From assembly GCA_963718065.1 (NCBI GenBank), contig CAVQYE010000007.1, positions 186,001 through 250,000 on the forward strand: a DNA stretch of 64,000 nucleotides, given 5' to 3'. Position 1 is the first letter of the stretch, and each line of letters opens with the position of its first letter. This DNA comes from CAVPGP01 sp963718065 (GTDB taxonomy: Bacteria; Actinomycetota; Thermoleophilia; Gaiellales; Gaiellaceae). The notes below the pieces were generated by a model. That model was not told the DNA's origin and searched no databases. It worked only from the letters and a program-made list of their open reading frames with translations. Below are positions 35,567 to 45,996 of this stretch, piece by piece. Both the position numbers and the translations under genes were made by a program.

Positions 35567-36279
35567 ATGAACGTGTCCGAGAAGGCCGAGGCGTTCCGCC
35601 AGCTCCATCGAGGACCGCTGCTCGTGCTGCCGAACGCGTGGGACGTCGCGAGCGCCGTCGCGCTCGCCGGCTTGCCGGGGTGCCGCGGGCTCGCGACGTC
35701 GAGCGCGGCCGTCGCCCGCTCGCTGGGCTACGAGGACGGCGAGCAGACACCCCGGGCCGAGATGCTCGAGGCGGTGCGGCGGATCGCGGCGGCGGTCGAT
35801 CTGCCCGTGACGGCGGACCTCGAGGCCGGCTACGGCGACCCAGCCGGCACCGCGGCGCTCGCGCTCGAGGCGGGCGCGGTCGGAATGAACCTCGAGGACT
35901 CGTCCGGCGGAGCGCTGAAGCCGGTCGAGGAGCAGGCGGCGCTGATCCGCGGCGTGCGGGCGGCCGCGCCGGCGATCGTCCTCAACGCGCGCGTGGATGT
36001 CTTCCTGCACGGAGCCGGCGACACAGCCGAGGCGATCGAGCGCGGCAACGCCTACCTCGAGGCCGGCGCCGACTGCGTCTATCCGATCGGAGCGTCCGCC
36101 CGCGGGGACATCGAGGCGCTCGTCGCCGGCATCCCGGGCCCGGTGAACGTGCTCCTCTCGGTGCACACGCCGCCGGTCGCGGAGCTGTCGGCGATCGGCG
36201 TCGCCCGCGTCACGTTCGGCTCCGGTCTCGCGACGGCCGCGCTCGCAGAGGCCGTGAGGATCGCCGCAGAGGCGCTTGC

Positions 36280-36283
<4 letters not shown>
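35567..36283 (+). CDS. PEP mutase / isocitrate lyase superfamily enzyme
   Basis: The 238-residue TIM-barrel has LLVLPNAWDVASAVALAGLP, LATSSAAVARSLGYEDGEQT, VTADLEAGYGDPAGTAALAL, AVGMNLEDSSGGALKPVEEQ and VLNARVDVFLHGAGD. The Asp/Glu pairs in DLEAGYGD and NLEDS bind magnesium. The KKCGH/KRCGH catalytic loop of true isocitrate and methylisocitrate lyases is replaced (SSAAVARSLGYEDGE). It therefore belongs to the broader oxaloacetate-decarboxylase/PEP-mutase-like group, substrate unknown. It overlaps the transporter gene by GTGA. Confidence 0.8.
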
Positions 36284-37479
<1,196 letters not shown>

Positions 37480-37483
<4 letters not shown>

Positions 37484-38421
37484 AGAAAGCCGCAGTCGCC
37501 GCAGTCCTCGTGGGCGCACTAGCCTGCGCCACGGCGCCGTCCGCGCAGCGGATGGCGCTGATCGAGCCGGGTGTCGTCGTCGCCGGCGTGCCCGTGGGCG
37601 GGCTCGCCTCGGAGCCGGCACGCGCGCTCCTCTCGCGGTCCTTCGACCGGTCGATCACGCTCGCGCGGGGCAAGGATGTGGTCCGTATCAGCCCGACGCG
37701 CCTCGGAGCTGGCGCCCGTGTCGACGCAGCCGTCGTCCGCGCCTTGCAGGCGCACCCCGGCCAGAAGATCCCGCTCGACGTCAGCGTCCGGCAAAGCGAC
37801 GTCGCCAGCGTCGTCTCGTGGCTCGCGCGCCGCTACTCACGGCAGCCGGTGAACGCGCAGTTCGTCTCGATGGGACCGAAGCGCCCGGTGATCGCCGACG
37901 CGAAGCCCGGCGTCGAGGTGAGGGAAGAGGCGATGTCGAAGCTCCTGACACGCGCGCTCGAGGTCGGCGTCCGGGCACGGCTGCCCGTGCTCGTCGAGCC
38001 GGTGAAGGCCGCTGTCACGAAGCAGCATTTCGGCCCGGTGATCTCGATCGTCCGCGGCGCCAACACGCTGACGCTGTGGGACGGCACCCGCAAGGTGCGT
38101 CAGTTCCGCGTCGCGACGGGACGGTCGCAGTATCCGACGCCTTCCGGGACGTACGCGATCGTCACCATGCAGCAGAACCCCTGGTGGACGCCGCCGACCT
38201 CGGACTGGGCCCGTGGGCTGAAGCCGGTGCCGCCCGGGCCGGGCAACCCGCTCGGCACCCGCTGGATGGGGCTGACCGCGCCAGGCGTCGGCATCCACGG
38301 CACGCCTGACGCCGCCTCGATCGGCTACTCGGCCTCGCACGGCTGCATCCGGATGCAGATTCCCGACGCGGAGTGGCTCTTCTCGCACGTCCGCGTCGGC
38401 ACGCCTGTCGCGATCGCCTAG
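37480..38421 (+). CDS. L,D-transpeptidase (YkuD) with peptidoglycan-binding-like domain
   Basis: GTG 37480 overlaps the transporter stop. The 313-residue protein has an export signal (VKKAAVAAVLVGALACATAP) with a cysteine that could be lipidated, although the lipobox is imperfect. A domain like PGB_4 follows (VRISPTRLGAGARVD, QPVNAQFVSMGPKRPVIADA). The YkuD domain contains GVGIHGTPD and YSASHGCIRMQIPDAEWLF, with the catalytic HGCIRM cysteine. It should form 3-3 crosslinks or attach proteins in peptidoglycan outside the membrane. Confidence 0.88.
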
Positions 38422-38542
38422 CCGGCCGGGCCGGGCTCTCACGTCGGAACGCTGCGGGGAAGCCGTATGGAAGCTCGCAGAACTCCCCGATGCCCCGGGG
38501 CGCCTGGAGGGGGATTTGCATCGGTGAGAAGGCGATTCGCGC

Positions 38543-38854
38543 ATGACGAGCCGAGATCGGCCTCAGCCACTGCCGGTCAAGACGCGCAGCCGCTGCGCGA
38601 TCCTGCCGACGACCCGGCTCGGAAGTTCCGCCGTGTGGCTGGCGGTGGCGAGCATCGTGCTCGTCATGAGCTGGCGGCTCATGGGGCCGCTGGGTGGGTT
38701 CCCCGGCCTTGCCTGCGGGCTTGCAGGCGGCATCGTCGCCCTGGTAGCGATCGTCCGGGATGGCGAGCGGGCGGTCACCGTCTTCGCCGCGCTCGTGCCA
38801 TTCGTGAACGTCGTCGTCTTCGTGCTCGCCGAACTGCTGATCGGCCACGACTGA
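38543..38854 (+). CDS. Small membrane protein
   Basis: The 103-residue protein has three hydrophobic segments: SSAVWLAVASIVLVMSWRLM, FPGLACGLAGGIVALVAIVR and FAALVPFVNVVVFVLAELLI. A basic N-terminus precedes them. The family is not recognised. It is probably monocistronic. The 121-base gap before it holds only a short GC-rich stem after the transpeptidase stop. Confidence 0.6.
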   Translation: MTSRDRPQPLPVKTRSRCAILPTTRLGSSAVWLAVASIVLVMSWRLMGPLGGFPGLACGLAGGIVALVAIVRDGERAVTVFAALVPFVNVVVFVLAELLIGHD

Positions 38855-38869
38855 GCCGGCAGCGAGAGG

Positions 38870-39157
38870 CTAGGCGCCTTCGCGCGGCAGCTCGACGCCG
38901 AGGAACGTCAGCACGGTGATCAGCGCCACGAGCCCGAGGATCAGGCCGACGACCAGACGAGGGTGCTTCGCCTCGCGGATCGACTCGGCGGCGGCGCGGC
39001 CGAGCAGCACGAAGACGGCGGCGGAGAGGCCGAGCCCGAAGACGATCGCCGGCGCCAGGAGGATCGCGCGCTCGAGAGGCATCTCGAAGAGCCACGCGGT
39101 GGCGAGCGAGAGCGCGATGGCGGCGGCGAGTGAGAAGGCGACGAGACGGGCGTTCAT
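38870..39157 (-). CDS. Small membrane protein
   Basis: ATG 39157 gives 95 residues with three helices: LVAFSLAAAIALSLATAWLF, LLAPAIVFGLGLSAAVFVLL and LVVGLILGLVALITVLTFLG. An AESIREAKHPR loop connects the last two. It is convergent with the preceding small membrane gene and divergent from the next gene at 24 bases. Function unknown. Confidence 0.6.
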   Translation of the reverse strand: MNARLVAFSLAAAIALSLATAWLFEMPLERAILLAPAIVFGLGLSAAVFVLLGRAAAESIREAKHPRLVVGLILGLVALITVLTFLGVELPREGA

Positions 39158-39181
39158 TCCGACGAAGGCTATCCTGAGCCG

Positions 39182-39634
39182 GTGGAGGCGAACTACAGCT
39201 CCGGGAACGACTTCATCGTCGAGTTCCTCGGCTACCGCTTCAGCTTCAACGGCCGGGACTTCGAGCAGCGCGTCACTGCCGCCGCTGTGAAGCTTGGATT
39301 GCTGGGCGTCAACGAGCTCGACGAGGACGAGACGGCCGACCTGGTCGAGCTCGCCGCGCAGGGCCACATCGAGGCGCCCGCGAGTGGCCTCGGCCAGTAT
39401 CTCGTCCGGCACTGGGAGCGGATCTCGCTCGTCGACGGCGAGTCGCTCGTCTACTGGCTGCGCAAGCTGATCTTCCGCGGCGCCTGGCTCGACCACCGCG
39501 TCAAGCAGGGGCTGCTCGAGGTGGCCTGGGACGAGAGCGACTCCGAGTTCGCCTACCGTGACCCGCACGGCGGCCCGACGCTGCTCGAGCTGGCACCGGT
39601 GCCGTCGTGGCACGAGCTGCAGTTCCGCCGTTGA
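39182..39634 (+). CDS. Conserved hypothetical protein
   Basis: GTG 39182 starts a 150-residue acidic protein. It contains NDFIVEFLGYRFSFNGRDFE, LGVNELDEDETADLVELAAQ, WERISLVDGESLVYWLRKLI and AYRDPHGGPTLLELAPVPSW. It lacks membrane helices and obvious catalytic motifs. It overlaps the next gene by a few bases (TTGA), so they form a pair. Its family is not recognised. Confidence 0.55.
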   Translation: MEANYSSGNDFIVEFLGYRFSFNGRDFEQRVTAAAVKLGLLGVNELDEDETADLVELAAQGHIEAPASGLGQYLVRHWERISLVDGESLVYWLRKLIFRGAWLDHRVKQGLLEVAWDESDSEFAYRDPHGGPTLLELAPVPSWHELQFRR

Positions 39635-40380
39635 CCGCCCTTTCGGCGGGGAGATACGCGGCCGGCTGGATGGCGTTCGGTTCCGCGGCGCTCGCCGCGT
39701 ACATCGCGATCCTGCTCTGGGTCGACCGCGGGGCGTCGTATCCGCAGCAGCTCGCGCTCGGCGTCGTGACCGCGGTCGTCCTCGGCCTGGCGCTCCTGCC
39801 GCTGACGCCGGAACGGCGCGCGCAGGCGCTCGGCGTCGTCTGCTTCGCGACGATCGGGGAGGTCGTCGGGTCGCTCGTCTGGGGCGTCTACTCCTACCGG
39901 CTCCACAACCTGCCGCTCTTCATCCCGCCCGCGCACGGGCTCGTCTTTCTCGCCGGGCTCGGCCTCTCGGCGGCGCTCGCCCGCCACAGCCGGGCGCTCG
40001 TGCTTCTCGCAGCGGTCGCGTCGGTCACGTGGGCCGTGCTCGGCCTCACTGTGCTCGCGCACCAGGACGTCGCCGGTGCGCTCTGCGTGCCGCTCCTGCT
40101 CTTCTTCCTCTGGCGTTCGCGGTCGCGCGCCGTGTACGCCGGCGTCTTCCTCGTCGTCGGCGCGCTCGAGCTCTACGGGACGGCGATCGGCACCTGGCGC
40201 TGGGCCGCGGAGCTCCCCGGGCTCGGCATTCCCGACGGGAACCCGCCCTCGGGCGTCGCCAGCGGCTACGTCTGGTTCGACGTGATGGCGCTGCTCACGG
40301 CGCCGCTTGCGCTTCGCGCTGTCAGGTCCCGGCGGGGCCGCACGGCGACGGCGAAGCCTGAGCCCGCGCTCGCCGAGTAG
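39631..40380 (+). CDS. Multi-pass membrane protein of unknown function
   Basis: The TTG at 39631 overlaps the preceding stop; a GTG at 39607 is an alternative. About seven helices are visible, including MAFGSAALAAYIAILLWVDR, LALGVVTAVVLGLALLPLTP, GLVFLAGLGLSAALARHSRA and AVYAGVFLVVGALELYGTAI. The loops hold GNPPSGVASGYVWFD, a Gly/Pro-rich segment before the last helix. The topology resembles uncharacterised actinobacterial membrane proteins. It is convergent with the HD-GYP gene 5 bases away. Confidence 0.6.
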   Translation: MTALSAGRYAAGWMAFGSAALAAYIAILLWVDRGASYPQQLALGVVTAVVLGLALLPLTPERRAQALGVVCFATIGEVVGSLVWGVYSYRLHNLPLFIPPAHGLVFLAGLGLSAALARHSRALVLLAAVASVTWAVLGLTVLAHQDVAGALCVPLLLFFLWRSRSRAVYAGVFLVVGALELYGTAIGTWRWAAELPGLGIPDGNPPSGVASGYVWFDVMALLTAPLALRAVRSRRGRTATAKPEPALAE

Positions 40381-40384
40381 CTAG

Positions 40385-41632
40385 CTACAGCGCCGAGGCG
40401 CCGACGCGGTGCAGGATCGCCTGGACGACCTTCGGGTCGAACTGGGTGCCGGCGTTCCGGCGCAGCTCCTCGTAGGCCTGACCGGGTGTGAGCGCCCGCC
40501 GGTAGCTGCGGTCGCTCGTCATCGCCTCGTAGGCGCCGCAGACCGCGACGATGCGGGCGGCGAGCGGGATGTCGCGCCCGCGGAGGCGATCCGGGTAGCC
40601 GGTGCCGTCCCAGCGCTCGTGACAGGAGCGGACGAGCACACCGACCTCGCCGAGACGACCACCAAGGCGCGCCAGCATCTTCTCCGCCTCGACGGTGTGC
40701 TGCTGGACGACGGTCCATTCCTCGTGGGTCAGCGTGCCGGGCTTGTCGAGGATCTCGCGGGGCAGCCGTGTCTTGCCGACGCCCTGCAGCAATGCGGTCA
40801 GCTCGACGTCACGACGGTCGCGACCGTGGAGCCCGAGCTCTTCGGCGACCGCCAGCGAGAGCCAGACGGCCTCCCCCGGCTTGGCGCCGCTGACGAGTGC
40901 CGAGGCCGTCGCGGGGCGTCGCCATGACACGAGGGCGAACGCGGCGAGAAGCGGCACGAGTGCGAGTGCCGCCCAGGGCTCGGAGGACGCCTGCCAGGCG
41001 ATGACGAGGCCGACCGGAGCGAGCAGGAGGTCGAAGCCGTAGAGCGCGGGGAGCCACCAGAGCTGCTCGAGCGGGGAGATCCCGTAGCCGAGCCACCCGC
41101 GCAGCGACCGGACTGCGATGTCGATGCCGAACTGGGCACCGAGGGCCGCGACGAAGACGGCCCAGTGCGAGAGGCTGGTGCCGGGCTGACCGGCAGCAAG
41201 CAGCACGAACGCAGGCCCGAGCGAATGCCAGGAACGCGTGAACGCGGTGGCGAGACGCTCCGGTGGCACGGTGCCGCGCCTGACGTCGGGGAGCGCGCCG
41301 AGCACGAGCGCGAGGGCGACGCACAGCGGGACCTTGGCGACCGGCAAGAGGAAGAGCATCGGCACGAGTACGAGCTGCGTCGGCAGCGCCAGCGCACCGC
41401 CGATCTCGAGCTCGATCCGCGAGGCGGCGGCGTAGGCGGCAATCAGGAAGGCAACGAGCCAGAGTGAGGGCGCCCGGTCAGACACGGCGCCCTGCGCCAG
41501 CGGGAAGGCGACGGCCACGAAGCCGAGCCCGAGCGCCCAGGTCGCTGCGCGCTCGCGCAGGCGGAGCCGACGGCTCGCTTTGGCGCGGGCCGCCTCGATC
41601 TCGCCCGGAATGCGCTGTGCGGCGGAGGTCAC
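40385..41632 (-). CDS. Membrane HD-GYP-like protein with degenerate active site
   Basis: GTG 41632 overlaps the stop of the upstream paralogue. About eight membrane helices occupy residues 25-225. The HD-GYP region is recognisable (LPREILDKPGTLTHEEWTVV, LVRSCHERWDGTGYPDRLRG, YEAMTSDRSYRRALTPGQAY). The hallmark HD pair is replaced: LLQGVGK stands where LLHDVGK is found next door, and the first-helix His is also missing. Loss of these metal ligands should abolish c-di-GMP phosphodiesterase activity. It could act as a partner or sensor for its neighbour. Confidence 0.8.
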   Translation of the reverse strand: MTSAAQRIPGEIEAARAKASRRLRLRERAATWALGLGFVAVAFPLAQGAVSDRAPSLWLVAFLIAAYAAASRIELEIGGALALPTQLVLVPMLFLLPVAKVPLCVALALVLGALPDVRRGTVPPERLATAFTRSWHSLGPAFVLLAAGQPGTSLSHWAVFVAALGAQFGIDIAVRSLRGWLGYGISPLEQLWWLPALYGFDLLLAPVGLVIAWQASSEPWAALALVPLLAAFALVSWRRPATASALVSGAKPGEAVWLSLAVAEELGLHGRDRRDVELTALLQGVGKTRLPREILDKPGTLTHEEWTVVQQHTVEAEKMLARLGGRLGEVGVLVRSCHERWDGTGYPDRLRGRDIPLAARIVAVCGAYEAMTSDRSYRRALTPGQAYEELRRNAGTQFDPKVVQAILHRVGASAL

Positions 41633-42975
41633 GCCACCACCATCGGCACGCGGGCTGCAGCTCTTGACTCGACACAGCGGAGCAGCACCTCGACGACGGT
41701 CGGATCGAACTGGCTGCCGGCGTTGCGCTCGAGCTCGGCCACCGCCTCCGCGACGGGCAGGGCGGCGCGATAGCTGCGGTCGGTCGTCATCGCGTTGAAC
41801 GCGTCGCAGCACATGACGATCCTCGCGACCCGTGGAATCGCCTCGCCCGCGAGGCCGTCCGGATAGCCGGCGCCGTCCCAGCGCTCGTGGCACGAGCGGA
41901 CGAGCGCGCCCACCTCGCCGAGGAGTCCACCGACCCGTGCGAGCAGCCGCTCGCCTTCGATCGTGTGCGTCTCGACCAGCTCGCGCTCCTCGGCGGTGAG
42001 CGCGCCCGGCTTGTTGATGATCTCCGGCGGAATCCGGATCTTGCCGACGTCGTGCAGCAGCGCCACGAACTCGGCGTCCCGGCGCTCACGGGGCGACAGG
42101 CCCAGCTCATCCGCGACGGCCAGCGTCAGCTCGACGACGTCGCGGCTGTGGCTGCCGGTGTAGGCGTCGTCCGCCTCGACGACGTCTCCGAGCAGGAAGG
42201 CGGTGCCGCGGTAGGCGTGCGAGAGCTCCAGCGCGTGGCTGATCCGCCCCTGCCGCTCCTGCGCGAGCCGGGCGAGCAGGCCGACGAGCGGGAGCACGAC
42301 CGCCACCGCCAACGGCGTCGTGGCCGTCTCGCGCGCGACGACGAAGGCGACCGGCGTCAGCGCGCAGTCGACCGCGTAGATCCAGAGCATGAAGCGGAGC
42401 GTCGCGAGCGGGTCGATGTCGAACACGAGCAGGCCGCGGATGCTGCTGACCAGGAAGTCCAGCACGAACTGCGCCATGAGCGCGGCGAGGAAGATCGGAG
42501 CGTGCGACCACGACGGGCCTGGGCTTCCGGCCGCGACGAGCACCGCAGCCGACCCGATCGCATACCAGGCGCTGATCGCCCGGACGAGCAGCCGCTCGAC
42601 GTGCACGCGGCCCCGCCAGACATCGGGCAGCCCCGGCAGCACGAAGCCGAGCGCGACGCAGAGCGGGACGATTCCCGGCGGCAGCACGAAGAGCATCGGC
42701 ACGAAGACGAGTTGGGTCGGGACTGCGGCGCCGATGCCGATCTCGAACTCGACCCGGCAGGCGAGCGCGTAGGCACCGACGAGCAGCGCCGCCACGAGCA
42801 CGTCCGTCTCGCCGGAGGACAGGAACGCGAGCGGGAAGGCGACGCAGGCGAAGGCGATCGCGAGCACGGCCGTCACCCAGCGGTCGCGCCCCGCCAGCTG
42901 GCGCGCGATCCGCTCCCGGGAGTCCTCGACCAGCTGCTCGACGTCCGCTGAGACCGATGCGACCGCAGTCGTCAC
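41629..42975 (-). CDS. Membrane HD-GYP domain phosphodiesterase
   Basis: The start is taken at GTG 42975 by analogy with the downstream paralogue; an ATG at 43053 is an alternative. An N-terminal membrane region of about eight helices (WVTAVLAIAFACVAFPLAFL onwards) is followed by a cytoplasmic HD-GYP domain. It has SHSRDVVELTLAVADELGL, EFVALLHDVGKIRIPPEIIN, LVRSCHERWDGAGYPDGLAG and NAMTTDRSYRAALPVAEAVA. The HD dyad, HDxGK and HERWDGxGYP motifs are all intact. It probably hydrolyses cyclic di-GMP under control of the membrane part. Confidence 0.85.
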   Translation of the reverse strand: MTTAVASVSADVEQLVEDSRERIARQLAGRDRWVTAVLAIAFACVAFPLAFLSSGETDVLVAALLVGAYALACRVEFEIGIGAAVPTQLVFVPMLFVLPPGIVPLCVALGFVLPGLPDVWRGRVHVERLLVRAISAWYAIGSAAVLVAAGSPGPSWSHAPIFLAALMAQFVLDFLVSSIRGLLVFDIDPLATLRFMLWIYAVDCALTPVAFVVARETATTPLAVAVVLPLVGLLARLAQERQGRISHALELSHAYRGTAFLLGDVVEADDAYTGSHSRDVVELTLAVADELGLSPRERRDAEFVALLHDVGKIRIPPEIINKPGALTAEERELVETHTIEGERLLARVGGLLGEVGALVRSCHERWDGAGYPDGLAGEAIPRVARIVMCCDAFNAMTTDRSYRAALPVAEAVAELERNAGSQFDPTVVEVLLRCVESRAAARVPMVVA

Positions 42976-43157
42976 AACGAGCGATATCGGCCGATCTCGC
43001 CCCTGTCTTGATGCTCCCTCGAAGGAGTGATTTCGCTCAAGGAATCGGCTCATACCTCTGTTGGGGGATCGACCATCCCCCTTCCGGAGATGACATTGAG
43101 GCCTTACGGCGGTTGCGGGTACGGCACTGATCGGCGGCATCAGAAGGAGAGGGCACT

Positions 43158-43742
43158 GTGGTGAAGCGGCTTTTGGTCTTGGCGGTTCTGGCAACGGCGG
43201 CAGCGGTCGCGTCGATGGCGTCTGCGCCTCGTGCGGATGCCGTCCTCGGGCTCCTCTGCGGCAACCGCCCGGTCGAGCAACCCTTTGCGCAGTGGGGCGA
43301 CTCGCACGACTACACGCTCATCAGCTCCGCGGAGAGCTCCGCCGGCTGGTCGCTGCGCGGCGCCTCGGTCGTTTCCGGCAACGAGCCGTGGTACGTCCAC
43401 TCGCGCTCCGAGTCGCGCTCGATCGCGATCTCGCCCGGCGGCCGCGCCGAGAGCCCGTCGACCTGCATCACGCTCTTCGACCCCACGGCGCGCTACTTCG
43501 TCAACGGCAGCGCCGGCGGCAAGCTTCAGGTCGAGGCGATGGCCAACCTGCCGCTCGGCATCTCACTCCCCCTGGGCAGCACCGTCATCTCGGGCGACGG
43601 GGACTGGAGCCTCAGCGACGTGCAGCACTTCCTCTGCAACCTGACGTCCCCGCTCACCTGGACGATCTCGTTCCGCTTCACGTCACTCTCGGGCAACTGG
43701 CAGGTCGACGACGTCTACCTCGACCCGATGATGCAGCGCTAA
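43158..43742 (+). CDS. Secreted protein of unknown function
   Basis: A strong ribosome-binding site (AGAAGGAG) precedes GTG 43158. The 194-residue product has a signal peptide (VKRLLVLAVLATAAAVASMA) and then a beta-rich domain. YTLISSAESSAGWSLRGASV, SRSESRSIAISPGGRAES and SLSGNWQVDDVYLDPMMQ show Ser/Gly-rich strands. The final WQVDDVYLDP ending is typical of actinobacterial secreted carbohydrate-binding-like proteins. No enzyme signature is seen. It is divergent from the HD-GYP gene. Confidence 0.7.
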   Translation: MVKRLLVLAVLATAAAVASMASAPRADAVLGLLCGNRPVEQPFAQWGDSHDYTLISSAESSAGWSLRGASVVSGNEPWYVHSRSESRSIAISPGGRAESPSTCITLFDPTARYFVNGSAGGKLQVEAMANLPLGISLPLGSTVISGDGDWSLSDVQHFLCNLTSPLTWTISFRFTSLSGNWQVDDVYLDPMMQR

Positions 43743-43753
43743 GCGCGGCCCAG

Positions 43754-44764
43754 TTAGAACAGTTTGGCGTCGGAATCGGCCGCGGCCCGGACATGGGCGC
43801 GGCCGAGCTCCGTGATCGTCCGGCCACGCGGCGTCCGCTGGATGAAGCCCAGCTGGAGCAGGTACGGCTCGTAGACGTCCTCGATCGTCTCGGTCTCCTC
43901 GCCGAGCGCGACCGCGAGCGTCGAGAGGCCGACGGGGCCGCCGCCGAACTTGTGCGCGATCGCACCCAGCAGCTCGCGGTCCATCTTCTCCAGGCCGTGT
44001 GCGTCGACCTCGAGCAGCTCGAGGGCCTCGGCAGCGATCGCCTCGGTGACCCGACCCTGGTGACGGACCTCGGCGACGTCGCGGACGCGGCGCAGGATGC
44101 GGTTCGCGATCCGCGGCGTGCCACGCGAGCGGCGGGCGATCTCGTCCGCGGCATCCGTCTCGATCTCGACGCCGAGAATCACCGCGGAGCGCCGCACGAT
44201 CGTGGCGAGCTCCTCCTGCTCGTAGTAGTCGAGACGGAACGTCATCCCGAAGCGATCGCGGAGCGGCGTCGTCAGCAGGCCGGTGCGGGTCGTCGCGCCG
44301 ACGAGCGTGAACGGCGGCAGGTCGAGCGAGAGCGTGCGGGCCGCGACGCCCTGGCCCATGACGATGTCGATCCGGTAATCCTCGAGCGCCGGGTAGAGGA
44401 TCTCCTCGGCGGTGCGCGTCAGCCGGTGGATCTCGTCCACGAAGAGGACGTCGCGCTCCTCGAGCGACGTGAGGATCGCGGCGATGTCCTTCTTCTCGAG
44501 GGCGGGGCCGGCCGTCGTACGGATGTTGACGCCGAGCTCCTCGCCGATGATGTACGCGAGGCTCGTCTTGCCGAGCCCCGGCGGGCCGGCGAGCAGCACG
44601 TGGTCGAGCGCCTCGCCGCGGGCCTTCGCCGCCTGCAGGGCGATGTCCAGCTGTTCCTTGATCTTCTCCTGGCCGACGAAGTCGTCGAGGCGGCGCGGAC
44701 GGAGCGAGCGCTCGATCTCGTCGTCGTCGGGCGTCAGGTCGGGCGCGAGGAACTGGGTGCTCAT
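43754..44764 (-). CDS. ruvB: Holliday junction branch-migration ATPase RuvB
   Basis: The 336-residue AAA+ protein has LRPRRLDDFVGQEKIKEQLD, Walker A LAGPPGLGKTSLAYIIGEEL, Walker B DVLFVDEIHRLTRTAEEILY and the sensor GATTRTGLLTTPLRDRFGMT. The C-terminal winged helix has YEPYLLQLGFIQRTPRGRTI. Every family block is complete. It forms hexamers that drive RuvA-bound Holliday junctions. It overlaps ruvA by 4 bases (ATGA). Confidence 0.96.
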   Translation of the reverse strand: MSTQFLAPDLTPDDDEIERSLRPRRLDDFVGQEKIKEQLDIALQAAKARGEALDHVLLAGPPGLGKTSLAYIIGEELGVNIRTTAGPALEKKDIAAILTSLEERDVLFVDEIHRLTRTAEEILYPALEDYRIDIVMGQGVAARTLSLDLPPFTLVGATTRTGLLTTPLRDRFGMTFRLDYYEQEELATIVRRSAVILGVEIETDAADEIARRSRGTPRIANRILRRVRDVAEVRHQGRVTEAIAAEALELLEVDAHGLEKMDRELLGAIAHKFGGGPVGLSTLAVALGEETETIEDVYEPYLLQLGFIQRTPRGRTITELGRAHVRAAADSDAKLF

Positions 44765-45315
44765 GCGGCCTGCCGCAACGCGAGGCGCACGCGCTCCTGC
44801 GCCGGCAGGTCGGGATCGACGTCGGCGAGCGCGCGCTCGGCGTCGGTGACCGACCAGCCGAGCTCGACGAGAGCATCGCGGGCGACGAGCTCGACCGACG
44901 GGGCGCCGCCGACGCCCTCGACGGAGCCGAGTTTCTCCTTCAGCTCGAGGACGACCCGCTGCGCCGTCTTCGTGCCGATGCCGGGGATCGCCTCGAAGCG
45001 GGCGGTGTCCTCGAGCGCGATCGCACGGCGCAGCTCGGCCGGTGTGGAGCCGGAGACGATCGCCAGCGCCACCTTGGGGCCGACGCCATTCACCGAAAGC
45101 AGGTGCACGAAGATCTCGCGCTCATCGACGCTGCCGAAGCCGTACAGCTGCAAGGCGTCCTCGCGAACGTGCAGATACGTCTCGACGGTGAGCTCCTCCC
45201 CGCTCTGCCTCAGCACGGATGGCGTCGCGTGCACGAGGTAGCCGACGCCGTTGACGTCGAGCACGAGGCCGGCGGGCGTCAGTCCGCCGTTGCGGCCGCG
45301 CAGGCGGGCGATCAC
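44761..45315 (-). CDS. ruvA: Holliday junction DNA helicase subunit RuvA
   Basis: The 184-residue protein begins MIARLRGRNGGLTPAGLVLD and has VGYLVHATPSVL. Domain II carries the helix-hairpin-helix motifs FVHLLSVNGVGPKVALAIVS and FEAIPGIGTKTAQRVVLELK, followed by the flexible linker and the RuvB-binding C-terminal domain (ALVELGWSVTDAERALADVD). It binds the four-way junction. It is coupled to ruvC (ATGA) upstream and to ruvB downstream. Confidence 0.95.
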   Translation of the reverse strand: MIARLRGRNGGLTPAGLVLDVNGVGYLVHATPSVLRQSGEELTVETYLHVREDALQLYGFGSVDEREIFVHLLSVNGVGPKVALAIVSGSTPAELRRAIALEDTARFEAIPGIGTKTAQRVVLELKEKLGSVEGVGGAPSVELVARDALVELGWSVTDAERALADVDPDLPAQERVRLALRQAA

Positions 45316-45800
45316 GAGACTGCCCGCAGGAGCGGCGGCGCCATGGCATGACAGATCGCCACGGCGAGGGCGTCGGCGGCGTGATCCGGCTTCGGCAACT
45401 CCTGCATCGAGAGGATCGCCTTCACCATGCGCTGCACCTGCGCCTTGTCGGCGCGGCCGTAGCCGCAGACGGCGCTCTTCACGCGGGCAGGCGCATACTC
45501 AGCGCAGGCGACGCCGGCGAGCGCGCACGCCACGAGGATGGCGCCTCGCGCCTGTCCGACAGAGAGCGCGATGCGGGCGTCTGCGCCGACGAACGACTCC
45601 TCGAGCACGACGGCATCCGGCGAGTGCTCCTCGATGAGACCCGCCACTCCGTCGAAGATCGTCCGCAGCCGGATTTCCGGCCGCTCCCGCGCGGAAGTCT
45701 GCCACCACCCGTGGTCCAGCGCCCTGAGGCGGTTTGCGCTTCCTTGGACGATCCCGTACCCGCAAGCAGCCGTCCCTGGATCGATGCCGATGACCTTCAC
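45312..45800 (-). CDS. ruvC: Holliday junction resolvase RuvC
   Basis: The 162-residue protein starts MKVIGIDPGTAACGYGIVQG, with the first catalytic Asp. VVLEESFVGADARIALSVGQ supplies the Glu, and KPDHAADALAVAICHAMAPP supplies the C-terminal Asp pair. It cuts Holliday junctions. It is first of the ruvCAB operon. No SOS box is seen in the upstream region, so the operon may not be LexA-controlled here. Confidence 0.95.
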   Translation of the reverse strand: MKVIGIDPGTAACGYGIVQGSANRLRALDHGWWQTSARERPEIRLRTIFDGVAGLIEEHSPDAVVLEESFVGADARIALSVGQARGAILVACALAGVACAEYAPARVKSAVCGYGRADKAQVQRMVKAILSMQELPKPDHAADALAVAICHAMAPPLLRAVS

Positions 45801-45849
45801 GAGGAGAGGTTAGGCGCCCCTTCGGACGTTCCTGCCCGGCGGATCGACC

Positions 45850-45996
45850 CCGCGTGACCGTTTCCGCCCCTTGTCCGTTAGCACTGAGAAATCACGCCCG
45901 GTACCCCACTGCCGGCCAGGCCCAGACACGGGCACAACAGGGCAGGCGGGAGCAGCACAGGGCGCTAACCGCAGTCTCCGGAAGGAGTTGGTGCCC
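45850..45996 (+). promoter_or_regulatory. Candidate structured leader of the subtilase gene
   Basis: The 147 bases before the subtilase ATG resemble the leader of the GH84 gene at 47820-47954. TTGTCCGTTAGCA, AATCACGCC and CGGTACC align with TTGCCCGTAGGCA, AATCGCC and CGGGTAC, and both end in CGCAGT(C/T)TCC...GGTGCC before ATGCACCG. The proximal half ends in GCTAACCGCAG and GGAAGGAG, a pattern also seen at the 3' side of some riboswitches of the ydaO class, but the match is weak. No class is assigned. Confidence 0.35.
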
